Below, piece after piece: positions 24,301-34,040 of a stretch of 64,000 bases of DNA. The notes under the pieces are model-generated. The model had not been told where the DNA came from. It saw only the letters and a program-made list of their open reading frames with translations, and searched no databases. The stretch comes from Antedon mediterranea (taxonomy: Eukaryota; Echinodermata; Crinoidea; Comatulida; Antedonidae), in NCBI RefSeq assembly GCF_964355755.1, contig NC_092677.1:18260101-18324100 (forward strand), written 5' to 3'. Position 1 is the first letter of the stretch, and each line of letters begins with the position of its first letter. The position numbers and the translations under genes are program-made.

Positions 24301-25752
24301 GAAATGTAATATCCTTTACAATGATACAAAATTTAATATTTAACATGAAGGGGATCTTGTGATACGTACGTTATGTCGAAGCATGTATAAAGAAATATAC
24401 AAATCAAATAACAGTTTTGAGAAAATCATGATTGATTGTCAGTGTTATTTTATAAGTATCACACAAATATTATACAATGAAATGTTTTTTTGTAGGATGT
24501 TAATTACTGTGCCAATGTAGTCCTATACAAAAACTATTTCCACATGCTATGTAAACAGGTCAAATGTCAATTTAAGGGATAAGCCAATTACAAGTCAAAA
24601 CAGTACTATATTTCTACTACGTGCTAACCATTACGTGGCGTATCCTTGACAACGGATTTCTGTTTATAAAAAGAATTAAAAAAAAAGATATTATAGGCCT
24701 AGTACAACGTCATGGTGGTATTTAGAAACAGCTAAACCTACCCTTAAATGTATAATTAACATGATTTACTTAAAATTGTAGAGTTTTTAAATGTGTACAT
24801 GTAAGAAAAAACATTAGAAAACACTTACAATGTATCCAATGATGCCAAACCAACAAATGCATTTTCAGGCACTGTAGTAATGTCGTTACTGTTTAAATCC
24901 CTTAAAAATAAGACACGAACACTTGGTAAATAACAGTTCATAAGTTGAGAGCTTCTTCTTTGGGGAAAATAGTTACAGTTGTGTATTGTAATGTAATGAT
25001 ATATATTTATAATTGAAAAATCAACATTAGTATCACAATCCAATTGAATTCACTAATTTGCCCCAGAAAGGTACAGAGAAGGAATTGTCCAGATATTGTA
25101 AATGTCCACTAGGCACAATAATTAGTTCCCCAAAGAAAACAGTTGATTTCTTTCCCATCGTAAAACTATTAGATATTGACAGTTATATGCACAGATTGGA
25201 CAGAGCCAATCCATTATCGGAATACCTTATAGACACAATCAACTCATCCAAAATATACCTAGATAAACTTAGGACCTATAGTTAAGATGATGTAATGACA
25301 TATGCTAACAGAAGCCGATATACCACCAAGTTTCAGAAGAACCCAGACGCACCTAACAGACACTTCTTCGGAGCAGACACCTTGCTGACACTTCCTCGGA
25401 AGCACATCTACAGCTACGCCTTACTTACAGAATCATTTATACTTTGTTCCTGTTTCTTTATTTCTATACTTATTATTTAAACTGGCACTGTCATAGTCGA
25501 TTAAAATAGTAAAGTACATGTACCGATACACCACTACGACGTATTTTTTGTAATTACTAATTATTTACAAACGTTGAGAAGCAACAACTGTCAGTAATAA
25601 AATATAAATTTATATATTATGTGTTTATAATCTAACAGTTGGGCCTACCCACACTCGCAATAATAAAGTTTATTACCTCCGCCAAGGAGGTTATGTTTTC
25701 ACCCCTGTATGTGGGTGGGTGTGGGTGGGTGTAGGGGTGGGTGTGTGTGTGT

Positions 25753-25787
<35 letters not shown>

Positions 25788-28700
25788 TGTGAACAGCCTG
25801 GAGGCCACAGTTTTCATCCGAATCCGGCCAAATTTGGCCACAATGATCTATGCCCAAAAAGCTCGGATGAGTTCGAATTTGAGGGGAAAAGTTCATAGGT
25901 CAAGGTCACAACTAACAAAAAACAATTTTACTGCCTAGAGATCACAGTTTTTAACCAATTCTCAACTTAGCCACAATGATCAATGACACATCATATAATT
26001 GTGGCTAAATTTTGAAGGGTCCGGGTCAAAGATCAAGGTCCACAAAAAAAAAAATTTAAAAAACCCTTGAACTAGCGATCTCAACTGTGAGAGGCTGGAT
26101 ACATAACCATTACACCACACTGTCATCCACAACTTTGTAGTATGCAGTAAGCCTATTTACACTTAGAACTAATAAAAAAAAATGTTAAAAAAAAAATATT
26201 CAGGGGCATTTTTTATGTAGGGGAATTTTACAGTAGGCGGATGTTTGTACTCTCCGAGTATCCTCTAGTTTGTATATATGTTTATATTATATCTAACAGT
26301 ACAAACACTCACAGTAAGAAATTTGCGATTCCAATGGCGGCCAAAAGTGGTTATGTATTTACAGTATTATATATTGCAATACCATATCTTAAGGTTTTAA
26401 GTTTATTCTCCAAGGGTCCATAAATGTATTTACTTGTGTTAAACCAAATAATTTGTAATGTTCCATTTAGTGGAGTCTGTTAGGAATATTTTGGTTCATT
26501 TTTTCCAAAAGCACCAAATTTGGTATACAGGTTGACAACCCTATACAAATTCAATTTTTGATGGGCGGCAAGCATAATTTAAAATTTGCATAATTTAAAA
26601 TTTGCATAATTTAAAATTTGCATAATTTAAAATTTATTTGATTATAAATGTTATTATATTACAAATTAAATGCCCCAATAAACGCAGTACTTGTTGATGT
26701 TATATTCATCATCTAAGACGCATTTCAATAATTGTAACCGAAAACGTCCTATCCAGAACGTCCTTTTACAATCTGTGTAGTTTTTACATAAGTCATGTCA
26801 CCCTCTAGTAATTTTAGAAATACAGACAATCAATGGTGTAATGATTTATTTGCAGTCTAGCACGTGACAGTATTCTTCCTCCTCTGGGCCTACGGCAGAA
26901 TGTGACCGAAAACATCAGTATACATTTACCAAAAAGTGACATAAAAGTATAAGAATATTCGATAACAATACTTTATAATAATCTCATTTATTGCCGCTAC
27001 ATACTCAATTGACAACACATTTTATGTTTTATCCGCTTTGACAATAAAGAATAAATCAAACAAAGAAGTTGTTATTGTTCAGTCATTATCACCAGTAGCG
27101 CTTAACTTTGATAACATACCCTTTAACGTATTGTTATAGTGTGCCGACATTATACAAGATATTAGAAGCATAATACAACGCATGGTGGTATTTAGAAACA
27201 GCTGAACCTACCCTTAATAATGTATAATTTCACAATTAACATGTTTTACTTAAAATTGCAAAGTTTTTAAATGTGTACAAGTAAGAAAAAACATTATAAA
27301 CACTTACAGTGTAACCAATGATGTCAAACCAACAAATGTATTTTCAGGCAATGTAGTCATGCCGTTACTGCTTAAATCCCTTCAAAGTAAAAACATGAAC
27401 ACATGGTAAATAACAGTTCACGAGTTGAGGGATTCTTCGTTGGATAACATAGTTACAGTTTGATCTGTATGTCAGTGGATAAATAGTGTAATCTGTATTG
27501 TGTACTATTATTGTGTATTACGTTCAGTGAAAATGAGAGAGAGTCGATAACTGTATAAATGTTTAAATATTATTTAATTTAAAATGCAAAGTTTATCGAT
27601 TGATTACGTTAGGAATAGGTCGTCAATGTGTATGATCGAGGGAAAACGTTTCTAGAAAGGAGAGATATATCAAAATGTTAATAAATCTTAAAGACATTTG
27701 ACCAATAATCACTCTCTTAGGCCTGCTATAAGCAGAAATGTAGCAGCAGCGTGAGTAAAATTAATCATTGTAACTAAAGATAAACGTTTCTCCAACACTT
27801 TTCAAGGGGAGTCGGCTAAAGTTAAGAATAATTTGTATGAGTTAAAGATGTATTTTCCCTTTGACTACTTCCTAAAAAAATTGTAAAAAAATATTTCGAA
27901 AAAAAGTGGGTAATTTTGAAGTATCATAATAGTTATTAACTTTCACCAAAAATTAGTCGGGGAAAAAATCATTTAACTGAAATACAGACGTTTTTTTGTT
28001 CAAAAAATAACTTTGACTTCCAGTCAAAGTTTTCGATCAAAACATGTCTCATAATGCAACGCACTTGTTTGGCTACTCTGTATGCATAATCATAAAACTT
28101 CATCGCAATCTGTGTAAAAACACCTTCTCAACCGTGACGAGTTGTAAACAATCCTAATTAGCATCATGCATAATGCATACTCGTGGTTTAAATCTTTGTT
28201 TACTTTCGCTCGCGACGATTTTCCAGACGAAATTTAATCAAATTAATTTACCTGTTAATTACGTAAACTTGTTGTTTTTTGCTCACATTATCGACTTAAA
28301 GTGAATAACTTTAATATTACTTTGATATGGCCAATTTAAATTTAGAATATTTTGACCTTCATTTTTTGTGTTTCAAGGGAGAATACATCATTGAGCTTTA
28401 TACAGTAATTGATACCCTCTAGAAAAGAGAAAACAGTACATATCTGGACTCAAACCAACACCAACAGCTGATTTATTCTGAGGGTATATAAAATAATTTA
28501 AATATAACTAAAACGCATAAAGAGAGCAATTTATACAGAAAATCGAGTTTATGCTCGTTGAAAAGTTTGGCAAGCTCAACTAAAGATTAATATGAAATAT
28601 CTCACACATTGATTCATTGACGTAAGCAAAGCCTTTATACTGACTTTAAAAAAGTCAAAATTTAAAAAAAATAACCAAGTACCAAATTATAATATAGATA

Positions 28701-31700
28701 TGTTTCAAACAAATCCTTTCTACAATTTCTGTACACGAATCTTAAATTTAGAATTGTAGAAAATACAGTTCGTTACTGTATACTGTATCTAATTTATGAA
28801 CGTAGAAAGGAAATTATAATACGCACATCTTAGTTCCTTTAATTCTAATAATGTCTAAATTAATGTGCTTGATTTTAATTGAGGATTTTTAGGTCGATTC
28901 TTCAACGATGGTATTATTTATTTATTGTCGAGATAGTGAGAGCCATTTTTGGAAGCACATTGCTGCACATCAATCAATACGGAACTTATGTACGGAAACA
29001 TTATTGATTAAAATGTGTATGTTGCTTTTTATAATTATTCTTTTACGCTAGTCCTGAATTTTTAATTAGGATTACATTAACTAATCCTACATTTCCATCA
29101 TATTTTCATTTCTAGTTTTTCTATTTCAACACTAGGCATACATATTGCACTTTGCATAAACAAGTTCTTGAATGATACTTACAAGTATGTTATTGGTTGA
29201 TGGCTATTGTAGTTCCTGACGGATTCTGCAGTTATAATATTATAATTCCGACAAGTTAAGTAGTTAAATGAACACGAGCATTTGATTGGACATATCTGTG
29301 TTAGGAATAATTTGTCTGAAAAAAAAACCAGTTAGTTACTAGTTTCGAATTTAATCAAATGGACAGTTACAATTTAAAAGATAGCTATATAGCTAAAAAA
29401 TTAACTATTTTTGTCATTAACTGAATTGTATAAGACTCTTTAGTAGTACTGGAAGTTGTTTAAAAGGTAGATGTATTTTTTTTCTGGTAGGTCATTCTTC
29501 ACCAGAGACTAATATCTACTGTTGTACATCTGCAATTTTGGATTCGTGGATTTGGGACACACCAGATAAATAGTTATTATTAATAACAAAAATATCTTGT
29601 TACTTCAAATGCCTAAATGTTGTGTATAATTTTGTTGGTATAGGTCGGTAGAATTGGTATAGTCTCTGACAATGCACCATTCTTCTACTCTTTGTCTGCC
29701 TTTTCCAGAGTAGTGGATGAAGTCTCTTTTGCAAAATGTAATATGTTTATTTTAAAACATCTTACCATTACGTTTGTGAATTTCTTCCAATTGGTCAATC
29801 GATTTTCAACGTCATAATTGTTAATTTTAGAAAGGAGATTTCATGGTGACCAGGGAGTGTTTATTTGCCTAATTTCTCTGCAATCTACAAGTTGTGTCTG
29901 ATTATGAATCAAGTAAACAGCATACTAGGCTATTATTAATAAATTAAATAATAAATTCATGGCAGGAAGCTAGCCTAGGGTCTGGAATATAGATGGCGAT
30001 TCGTCTTAACATTTGTTTTAAAAACTTGATCTGGAAACATCTAAACGGCAAACTAAACGTCAAAAACCAATAATAGAGCATTGAGAATTTGCTATATTAT
30101 GTTCCACGGCACAGCGATCTTCTTTTTATTAGATACAGTGTTTTATTTTAGAATTGTCGCAAGGAGTGTTTCTCTGTTAAGTATCTTCTATGAAATCTTC
30201 AATAAGCCTAAGCAGATATCATGGTATGAAACATATATTTTTTCAGTAGTTCAAATACAATCATGGATTATTAATTAAGAAGACATTGAAACCTACAATA
30301 AATCCTACTTTCAGAATTAATTAAACGCACCCGTTCTCGTCTTATAATTGTCCAACAAAAACATGAACAATTAAGATTAATAAAATCAGACTTGAATAGC
30401 CCATTTTGTAAAAAAAAAACCGGAAGCAAATGATGTTTCTATTCCTACTTATAAAAAGACGGATTAAAGATGTACATAAAATCTTATTGGGCTGACAGCC
30501 AATTTGACTATTTGTAAAACATTATTTTGCTAAAACAATTGTTTACCTTGTGTAACAATTACTGCTGTAACTGTTGCATTAAATCCTCTCTTTGTTACAA
30601 AACCATCAGTAGACAAAGCAATCCACATTGTGTTGTTGTTGGAAACTACAGAATCAAATATTGAACCTGTAAACCTAACATTATATCTATTTCCTCCTGC
30701 AAATGCTAAATTCAAATAATCATATCCGTTCTCCAGTTGAAAGTCGTTGAACTTAATACGAATAACCAACTCTTGAAGGGTCGTAACCATCCATTCACAC
30801 TTTAAATTGTTTTCGTAGTATTTCGGATAATTAGGAGACCAAAATGCATATGATGAGTTCTCAGATTCAAGATGAATATCCCTGTTACATTCTGCAAAAA
30901 TGTAGAATTTAATAATATAATACACGGATATTTAAATGTAATACAGATGTTAAGAAAAGTGATATCTATTACGCATGATGATTTGTAGCAACAAATATGG
31001 TAGAATTAAACCACTTAAATCATACAATTCAAGTTTCTAACGCGAAAACATTTTTAATTCAAAATTTAAGAGAACATTTTAATTCTATATTTTAAATGTT
31101 GCAATTTTTGTATGTTTTATCGCATTTGTAATGTATTTTATAAGTATATTAATGTATTTCTATATAAGTATTATAATGTATTTTATATCTTATCTTGCCG
31201 AAGAAGACAGTAAAAAAAAATCTATTTTTGACAATAAAGTTAATCTATGTCTAGGTCTAATATATTGTTTACAAAAAAAACATTGATAGAAAAATAACGT
31301 AATTAATAATTTAGGAAATCATAATATTTGATATTTTCAATATAACTTTACAAGTTATTTGGATACTCCTGTATAATATCTAAATGTGATTGGTGGTTAT
31401 GATAGTTATTTTTACCTATCATTGTGTTTTTACTTGGGGTACCCGAGTCTAGTACTTACTCATTTTCTCCATCTGGACACTATTGAGTAAAAAGTGCGAT
31501 TTTTAAAGTACTACTCCTCCCTTATTAGTTGTAGTATTGAGCTGGGATTTAGCATGAATATACTACAGGGACATTTCCTCAAATCTATAGAGCCGGATGT
31601 TTAAATTTCAAACCGGATGCAGCCATATGACGTCTCGAAGATGGTACCATATAGCCGTATTTGGTAGGTTATTGATGTGTATGTGACGTCACATCCCGTC

Positions 31701-34040
31701 TTATGACGTCATCTTCATTTGCTGTACCTCGAGTATCGCACATTCGTGATTTTTACTCGGGGTACCCGAGTCTAGTACTTACTCATTTTCTCCTCCACCA
31801 TCTGGACACTATTGAGTAAAAAGTGCGATTTTTAAAGTACTACTCCTCCCTTATTAGTTGTAGTATTGAGCTGGGATTTGGCATGAACATACTACAGGGA
31901 CATGTCCTCAAAGCTATAGAGCCGGATTTTTAATTTTTTGTTAATTAATTTGTTTAATTAAGAATCCACAATGTGTGACACACACCACAGCGTTATGTAG
32001 TTATATGGTTATATGCGGCTTCTTGGCGTAGTGGTTATCACGTTTGCTCAATACGCAGAAGGTACCTGGTTCGAGCCCGGGCTAAACCTTTTTTTTAAAC
32101 TTTATGGTGAAAAGTACTGTATACGCAATATGATAATTATACACAGTATATCTTATTATTATTTTTTAAAATACTTATTTTGTGTAATCGGTAATTATCA
32201 CTTTTACACATGTTTATTTTGCTTTGTGCTTATTACCATTTATTTGTAATTTAAATGGATTAAAAAACTTTCTGTAACCCACAATTTCAATGTAAGAGGT
32301 TTCGTAGTGTAGTGGTTGTCAAGTCTGCTTAACATGCAGAAGGTCCCGGTTCGAGCCCTGGCGAAACCTATTTTTCTTTAACTTTCTAACTGTATACGTC
32401 TGTATACAGCTTCTTTCGCTGTACCCCGAGTATTGCACATTCGTGCTTGTTTGTTAATTAATTTGTTTAATTAAGAAGCCACAATGTGTGACACACACCA
32501 CAGCGTTATGTGGTTATATGCGGCTTCTTGGCGTAGTGGTTATCACGTTTGCTTAACACGCAGAAGGTACCTGGTTCGAGACCGGACGAAACCTTTTTTT
32601 TTTTAAATTTATGGTGAAAAGTACTGTATACGCAATATGATAATTATACAGAGTATATCTTATTTTTATTATTTTTTAAAATACTTATTTTGTGTAATCG
32701 GTAATTATCACTTTTAAACAAGTTTATTTTGCTTTGTGCTTATTACCATATTTATTTGTAATTTAAATGGATTAAAAAACTTTCTGTAACCCACATTTTT
32801 AGTATAAGAGGTTTCGTAGTGTAGTGGTTGTCAAGTCTGCTTATCACGCAGAAGGTCCCGGTTCGAGCCCTGGCGAAACCTATTTTTCTTTAACTTTATG
32901 GTGAAATATACTGTATACGTAAACTAATATAGAGTATATCTCGTTTTATTACTCGGGGTACCTGAGTCTAGAACTCTCTCATCTTTTCCTCTTCTTCTTC
33001 CATCCGGACACTATTGAGCAAAAAGTGCGATTTATAAAGTACTACTCCTCCCTTATTCGTTGTAGTATTGAGCTCGGATTTAGCATGAATATACTTCAGG
33101 GACATGTCGTCAAAGCTATAGAGCCGGATTTTTTAATTTCATACCGGATGCAGCCATATGACGTCTCGAAGATGGTACCGTATAGCAGTATTTGGTAGCG
33201 CGGTTATTGATGTGTATGTGACGTTACATCCGGTCTTATGACGTCATTACAGCTTCTTTCGCTGTACCCCGAGTATTGCACATTCGTGCTTGTTATATAT
33301 AGTTTTAACAATAATTATGGTCATTAACTCAGGACGTGCTAAAGTATAATTTATGATAGACATAATATATAAAATTAGATTACCAATGTCCAAACAGTAA
33401 TCAGCAATTGCCATGGCCCAGTTTATCCCATTTATAAAAGTGTGAATTTTATCAATTACCTATTGATGAAAAATATTTGATTTCTGTGTGTACTTTGTTA
33501 AGTAATAAAATGGTTAGCGATATTGTCCGTTTAGGTTTCCAGTTTTAACTGTACAAGGAAAGTCAGCACCTGTAATCTACATTTACGCCAAAGCTTAAAT
33601 CTGCACATGGATAAAAACAAACAACAGAGACGACTTCAAGCAGGTAAATCAAATTTACAAATAACAAATGCCTATCGTCTTCTTCTTTACTTATGTAACA
33701 TTACATAAACATTAACTGAGTTCATGTTACTGTTTGAACTAATAGTCATAACATTTTTAGTATGTTATGTAGAAAGAGAATCACGATTGATCAAGAGAGA
33801 TAAAATACATTTTTGTTCTACAGAATCGACCAGTTTTCTGTAGAAGAGAATCACGGTTGCTCAAGATAGAAACGATTGTGTACAATTGTGGAGAATTTCG
33901 ATTTTCAATCAATTCTCTTTTGATATTTTTTTTGTTGGAATACAAAAGTAAAACAAGTTCAAGTACTTGAAACCATACTCACGAATAGAACAGCTTGAAA
34001 ATGGTACAACAACCAACATGAGAACGCAAAAGATGAACAT
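12268..34040 (-). CDS. CUB-LRR secreted or surface protein, 3' end not found
   Basis: Nine exons on the minus strand join in one frame: 33983-34040, 30547-30891, 29183-29315, 27308-27379, 24829-24900, 23760-23831, 20501-20572, 12420-12491 and 12268-12339. Together they give 322 codons without a stop. Predicted order: signal peptide (residues 1-19), CUB (20-134), LRR N-terminal cap (about 142-178), six 24-residue LRRs (179-322). Intron phases run 1, 1, then 2 throughout, and all splice sites are GT-AG. CUB and LRR modules bind proteins or glycans outside the cell, so the product should be a recognition protein. The C-terminal cap and any membrane anchor are not seen; they may lie left of the window or have been lost among mobile elements between 1 and 12 kb. 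Exon usage and the number of LRRs in the mRNA are unverified. Confidence 0.72.
12420..12491 (-). CDS. LRR exon 5 (72 bp, phase 2-2)
   Basis: One 24-residue repeat with DLRSNGITTLPENAF and GLTSL, nearly the same as the exons at 27308 and 24829. Acceptor TTTGAAG, donor GTAAGTG. Confidence 0.8.
12658..12915 (+). repeat. GACC/GACA-bearing repeat, copy 3
   Basis: Nearly identical over its whole ~255 bp to 7403-7650, apart from minisatellite length (it has an extra GAGAGACCGACC block). This suggests recent copying of the larger unit. Confidence 0.88.
13338..13425 (+). repeat. GACC/GACA-bearing repeat, copy 4
   Basis: 5'-truncated copy starting inside the element at AACGCATAGTGATACCGG and ending CATAGTGAACTATA. 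Confidence 0.85.
14911..15012 (+). repeat. GACC/GACA-bearing repeat, copy 5
   Basis: Starts AACAAGGCCAACAGCC and ends GTGAACTAAAGAGTCGCG, keeping the GTCGCG-type terminal motif that defines the end in the copy at 21528. Confidence 0.85.
15190..15883 (+). pseudogene. unrecognised frame inside the TIR element
   Basis: A frame open for about 230 codons begins upstream of the first ATG at 15416 and contains a ~90-bp tandem duplication (LDTS..GPP.FLPAAA occurs twice). A short basic N-terminal peptide, MPRILERGRKRKQQ, is encoded in a different frame at about 15118-15195. The 3' half overlaps sequence resembling a MITE end, which argues against a true protein. No known family seen. Confidence 0.25.
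18820..20291 (+). mobile_element. non-autonomous Helitron, copy 1 (1472 bp)
   Basis: Begins 5'-TCTATATATAAATTTAC after an A. Ends in a hairpin (AGATGGTACGC, an 11-base loop region, GCGTACCATCT) whose last bases run into terminal CTAG, followed by T. This is the Helitron rule: 5' TC, 3' hairpin then CTRR, insertion between A and T without target duplication. No Rep-helicase coding capacity. A full second copy lies at 47589. Confidence 0.8.
19866..19900. repeat. 27-bp palindromic micro-insertion flanked by GTTTA
   Basis: CATGGAGGTAT-AA-ATACCTCCATG, with GTTTA on both sides. The Helitron copy at 47589 lacks it and has a single GTTTA, which proves it is an insertion. A relative sits at 52370. 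Confidence 0.75.
20501..20572 (-). CDS. LRR exon 4 (72 bp, phase 2-2)
   Basis: One repeat with YLQENDIAVLPTNPF and GLKSL. Sister copy of the exon at 12268. A Helitron ends about 210 bp downstream in transcript order, at 20291. Confidence 0.75.
21528..21640 (-). mobile_element. GACC/GACA-bearing element with defined ends, copy 6
   Basis: Inserted in a Helitron whose other copies give the empty site. Sequence TTTTTAATAGCTG is split so that TTA is duplicated (21525-21527 and 21641-21643). The 113-bp insert starts GTCGCGTGGACGCGAC and ends GGCTGTTGGCATTG, with the tetranucleotide array inside. A 3-bp TTA duplication is compatible with PIF/Harbinger-type mobilisation, but terminal inverted repeats are not obvious. 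Confidence 0.75.
21757..22820. mobile_element. 1.06-kb TIR element with TA target duplication
   Basis: Perfect ~29-bp inverted ends (CTATCAAGGTCACGTTAC at 21757 and its complement ending at 22820), flanked by TA on both sides, as in Tc1/mariner-type insertions. A second inverted module (TGTTCAGACCCAT) lies just inside each end. No transposase frame; non-autonomous. Confidence 0.75.
22870..23100 (-). repeat. interspersed repeat, inverted relative to 26270
   Basis: Shares blocks with 26270-26440 in opposite orientation: the 'ATGGCGGCCAAAA' type segment, a run near GTTTTAAGTTTATTCTCCAAG, and CCATAAAT.TATTTACTTGTGTT. Both copies are in introns of the CUB-LRR gene. Confidence 0.65.
23760..23831 (-). 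CDS. LRR exon 3 (72 bp, phase 2-2)
   Basis: One repeat with NLRRNGINTLPENAF and GGLTSL. Donor GTAAGTG and acceptor TTTTTAAG intact. A Helitron/MITE composite (21212-23256) lies in the following intron. Confidence 0.8.
23870..24247 (-). other. 125-codon frame with signal-like start, unproven
   Basis: Open minus-strand frame just upstream, in transcript order, of the LRR exon at 23760. It starts with a hydrophobic segment (LGLRVALLCILVY) and is cysteine-bearing, with a short internal duplication (YECENT twice). It could be an alternative first exon of the LRR gene, but it has no match I know and base composition is like the intron. More likely chance. Confidence 0.15.
24829..24900 (-). CDS. 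LRR exon 2 (72 bp, phase 2-2)
   Basis: One repeat with DLNSNDITTVPENAF and GLASL. Splice sites intact. The valine before PEN replaces the usual leucine. Confidence 0.8.
25664..26055 (+). repeat. interspersed repeat starting ACCTCCGCCAAGGAGGT
   Basis: A terminal hairpin (CCTCCGCCAAGGAGG), then a (GT)n/(GGGT)n tract (25705-25790), then a conserved body (GTGAACAGCCTGGAGGCC, TTTGGCCACAATGATC, repeated with divergence near 25968). The left terminus equals the end of the 8107-8566 repeat. Repeats of this look are common in marine invertebrate DNA; I cannot name the class. Confidence 0.75.
26062..26130 (-). mobile_element. tRNA-derived SINE head fragment
   Basis: On the minus strand, a box-A-like TGGTGTAATGGTTATGTATC is followed about 35 bp later by a degenerate box B (GCTAGTTCAAGG). 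Spacing fits a tRNA-derived SINE promoter. No tail found. Confidence 0.4.
26572..26634. repeat. 16-bp tandem repeat, four copies
   Basis: GCATAATTTAAAATTT repeated four times, the last copy imperfect. Confidence 0.9.
26832..26990. repeat. segmental duplicate of 20924-21080
   Basis: About 155 bp nearly identical between the two sites (CACGTGACAGTATTCTTCC, GGGCCTACGGCA, AGTGACATAAAAGTATAA). With the duplications around 11.1, 18.2 and 28.4 kb it shows repeated copying inside this gene's introns. Confidence 0.8.
27308..27379 (-). CDS. LRR exon 1 (72 bp, phase 2-2)
   Basis: One repeat with DLSSNGMTTLPENTF and GLTSL. It joins in phase 2 to the cap exon at 29183, where split codon TT|G gives the leucine that opens the repeat. 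Confidence 0.8.
27860..28400. mobile_element. TIR element related to the one at 14473
   Basis: Left part has ATAATAGTTATTAACTTTCACC (about 27,929), right part has AAAGTGAATAACTTTAATATTAC (about 28,300). These are inverted and like the ends of the 3.66-kb element. About 500 bp, no frame. Boundaries uncertain. Confidence 0.4.
29183..29315 (-). CDS. LRR N-terminal cap exon (LRRNT)
   Basis: Acceptor TTTTTTTCAG, donor GTAAGTAT. Carries CPIKCSCSFNYLTC, the C-x3-C-x-C-x6-C pattern of an LRRNT cap, then a segment ending HQPITYL that leads into the first repeat. Enters in phase 1 and leaves in phase 2, matching both neighbours exactly. Confidence 0.8.
30547..30891 (-). CDS. CUB domain exon
   Basis: 115 codons, phase 1-1, the usual shape of a shuffled CUB exon. 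Has the CUB signature SPNYPKYYENNLKCEW, a central DYLNLAF segment and the C-terminal GFNATVTAV strand. Only the first cysteine pair (CNRD and KCEW) is present; the second pair of a standard four-cysteine CUB is missing. Acceptor TTTTTGCAG, donor ACAAG|GTAAAC. Confidence 0.88.
31432..31734. mobile_element. MITE 'GGGGTACC', copy 1
   Basis: Left end ACT(T/C)GGGGTACCCGAG, right end GCTGTACCTCGAGT: short inverted ends (ACTCGGGGTAC) around about 300 bp. Also at 31755 (truncated) and 32951. Confidence 0.7.
31755..31935. mobile_element. MITE 'GGGGTACC', copy 2 (truncated)
   Basis: Starts ACTCGGGGTACCCGAG and follows copy 1 closely through AGCTATAGAGCCGGAT, then stops at the sequence that precedes the first tRNA-Val-like gene. 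Confidence 0.7.
32017..32089 (+). tRNA. tRNA-Val-like, type A, copy 1 (anticodon position AAT)
   Basis: 73 nt with a good box A (GGCGTAGTGGTTATCACG) and box B (GGTTCGAGCCC). The anticodon stem is TTTGC/GCAGA and the loop reads AAT, which is not valine. The acceptor ends pair poorly. Probably a pseudogene of the neighbouring type A copy. Confidence 0.45.
32298..32369 (+). tRNA. tRNA-Val(AAC), type B, copy 1
   Basis: 72 nt. The acceptor GGTTTCG/CGAAACC is perfect, the box A GTAGTGTAGTGGTTGTC is that of eukaryotic tRNA-Val, the anticodon stem TCTGC/GCAGA is perfect, and the loop carries AAC. One mismatch in the T stem. The best candidate for a working tRNA in the cluster. Confidence 0.75.
32522..32594 (+). 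tRNA. tRNA-Val(AAC)-like, type A, copy 2
   Basis: Loop TTAACAC gives anticodon AAC, and boxes A and B are intact. Acceptor has two mismatches. It sits about 505 bp from type A copy 1, within a duplicated unit. Confidence 0.6.
32810..32881 (+). tRNA. tRNA-Val-like, type B, copy 2 (anticodon position ATC)
   Basis: Same perfect acceptor as type B copy 1, but the loop reads TTATCAC, so the anticodon would be ATC. Otherwise intact. Either a pseudogene or a recoded copy. Confidence 0.5.
32951..33274. mobile_element. MITE 'GGGGTACC', copy 3
   Basis: Complete: ACTCGGGGTACCTGAG at left, GCTGTACCCCGAGT at right, 324 bp. Closes the tRNA cluster on the right, as copies 1 and 2 do on the left. Confidence 0.75.
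33983..34040 (-). CDS. signal peptide exon of CUB-LRR gene
   Basis: ATG at 34040 follows CGTAAGAAG. It encodes 19 residues: M, a hydrophobic core (FCVLMLVVVPF) and a small-residue cleavage region (SSCS). It ends in phase 1 with donor GTGAGT. The split base C plus AA of the CUB exon gives Q, just before the first CUB cysteine. The distance to the CUB exon is 3.1 kb, spanning the tRNA-Val-like cluster. Confidence 0.7.

Noticed and set aside
25058-25480. Two consecutive plus-strand frames
   Set aside because: No domain, signal or splice context; lies antisense within an intron of the CUB-LRR gene.
25632-25938. Histidine/threonine- and valine/cysteine-rich frames
   Set aside because: Translations of a GT-rich tract within an interspersed repeat.
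32013-32249. 78-codon plus-strand frame
   Set aside because: Overlaps a tRNA-Val-like gene and its AT-rich flank; start lies in the tRNA.
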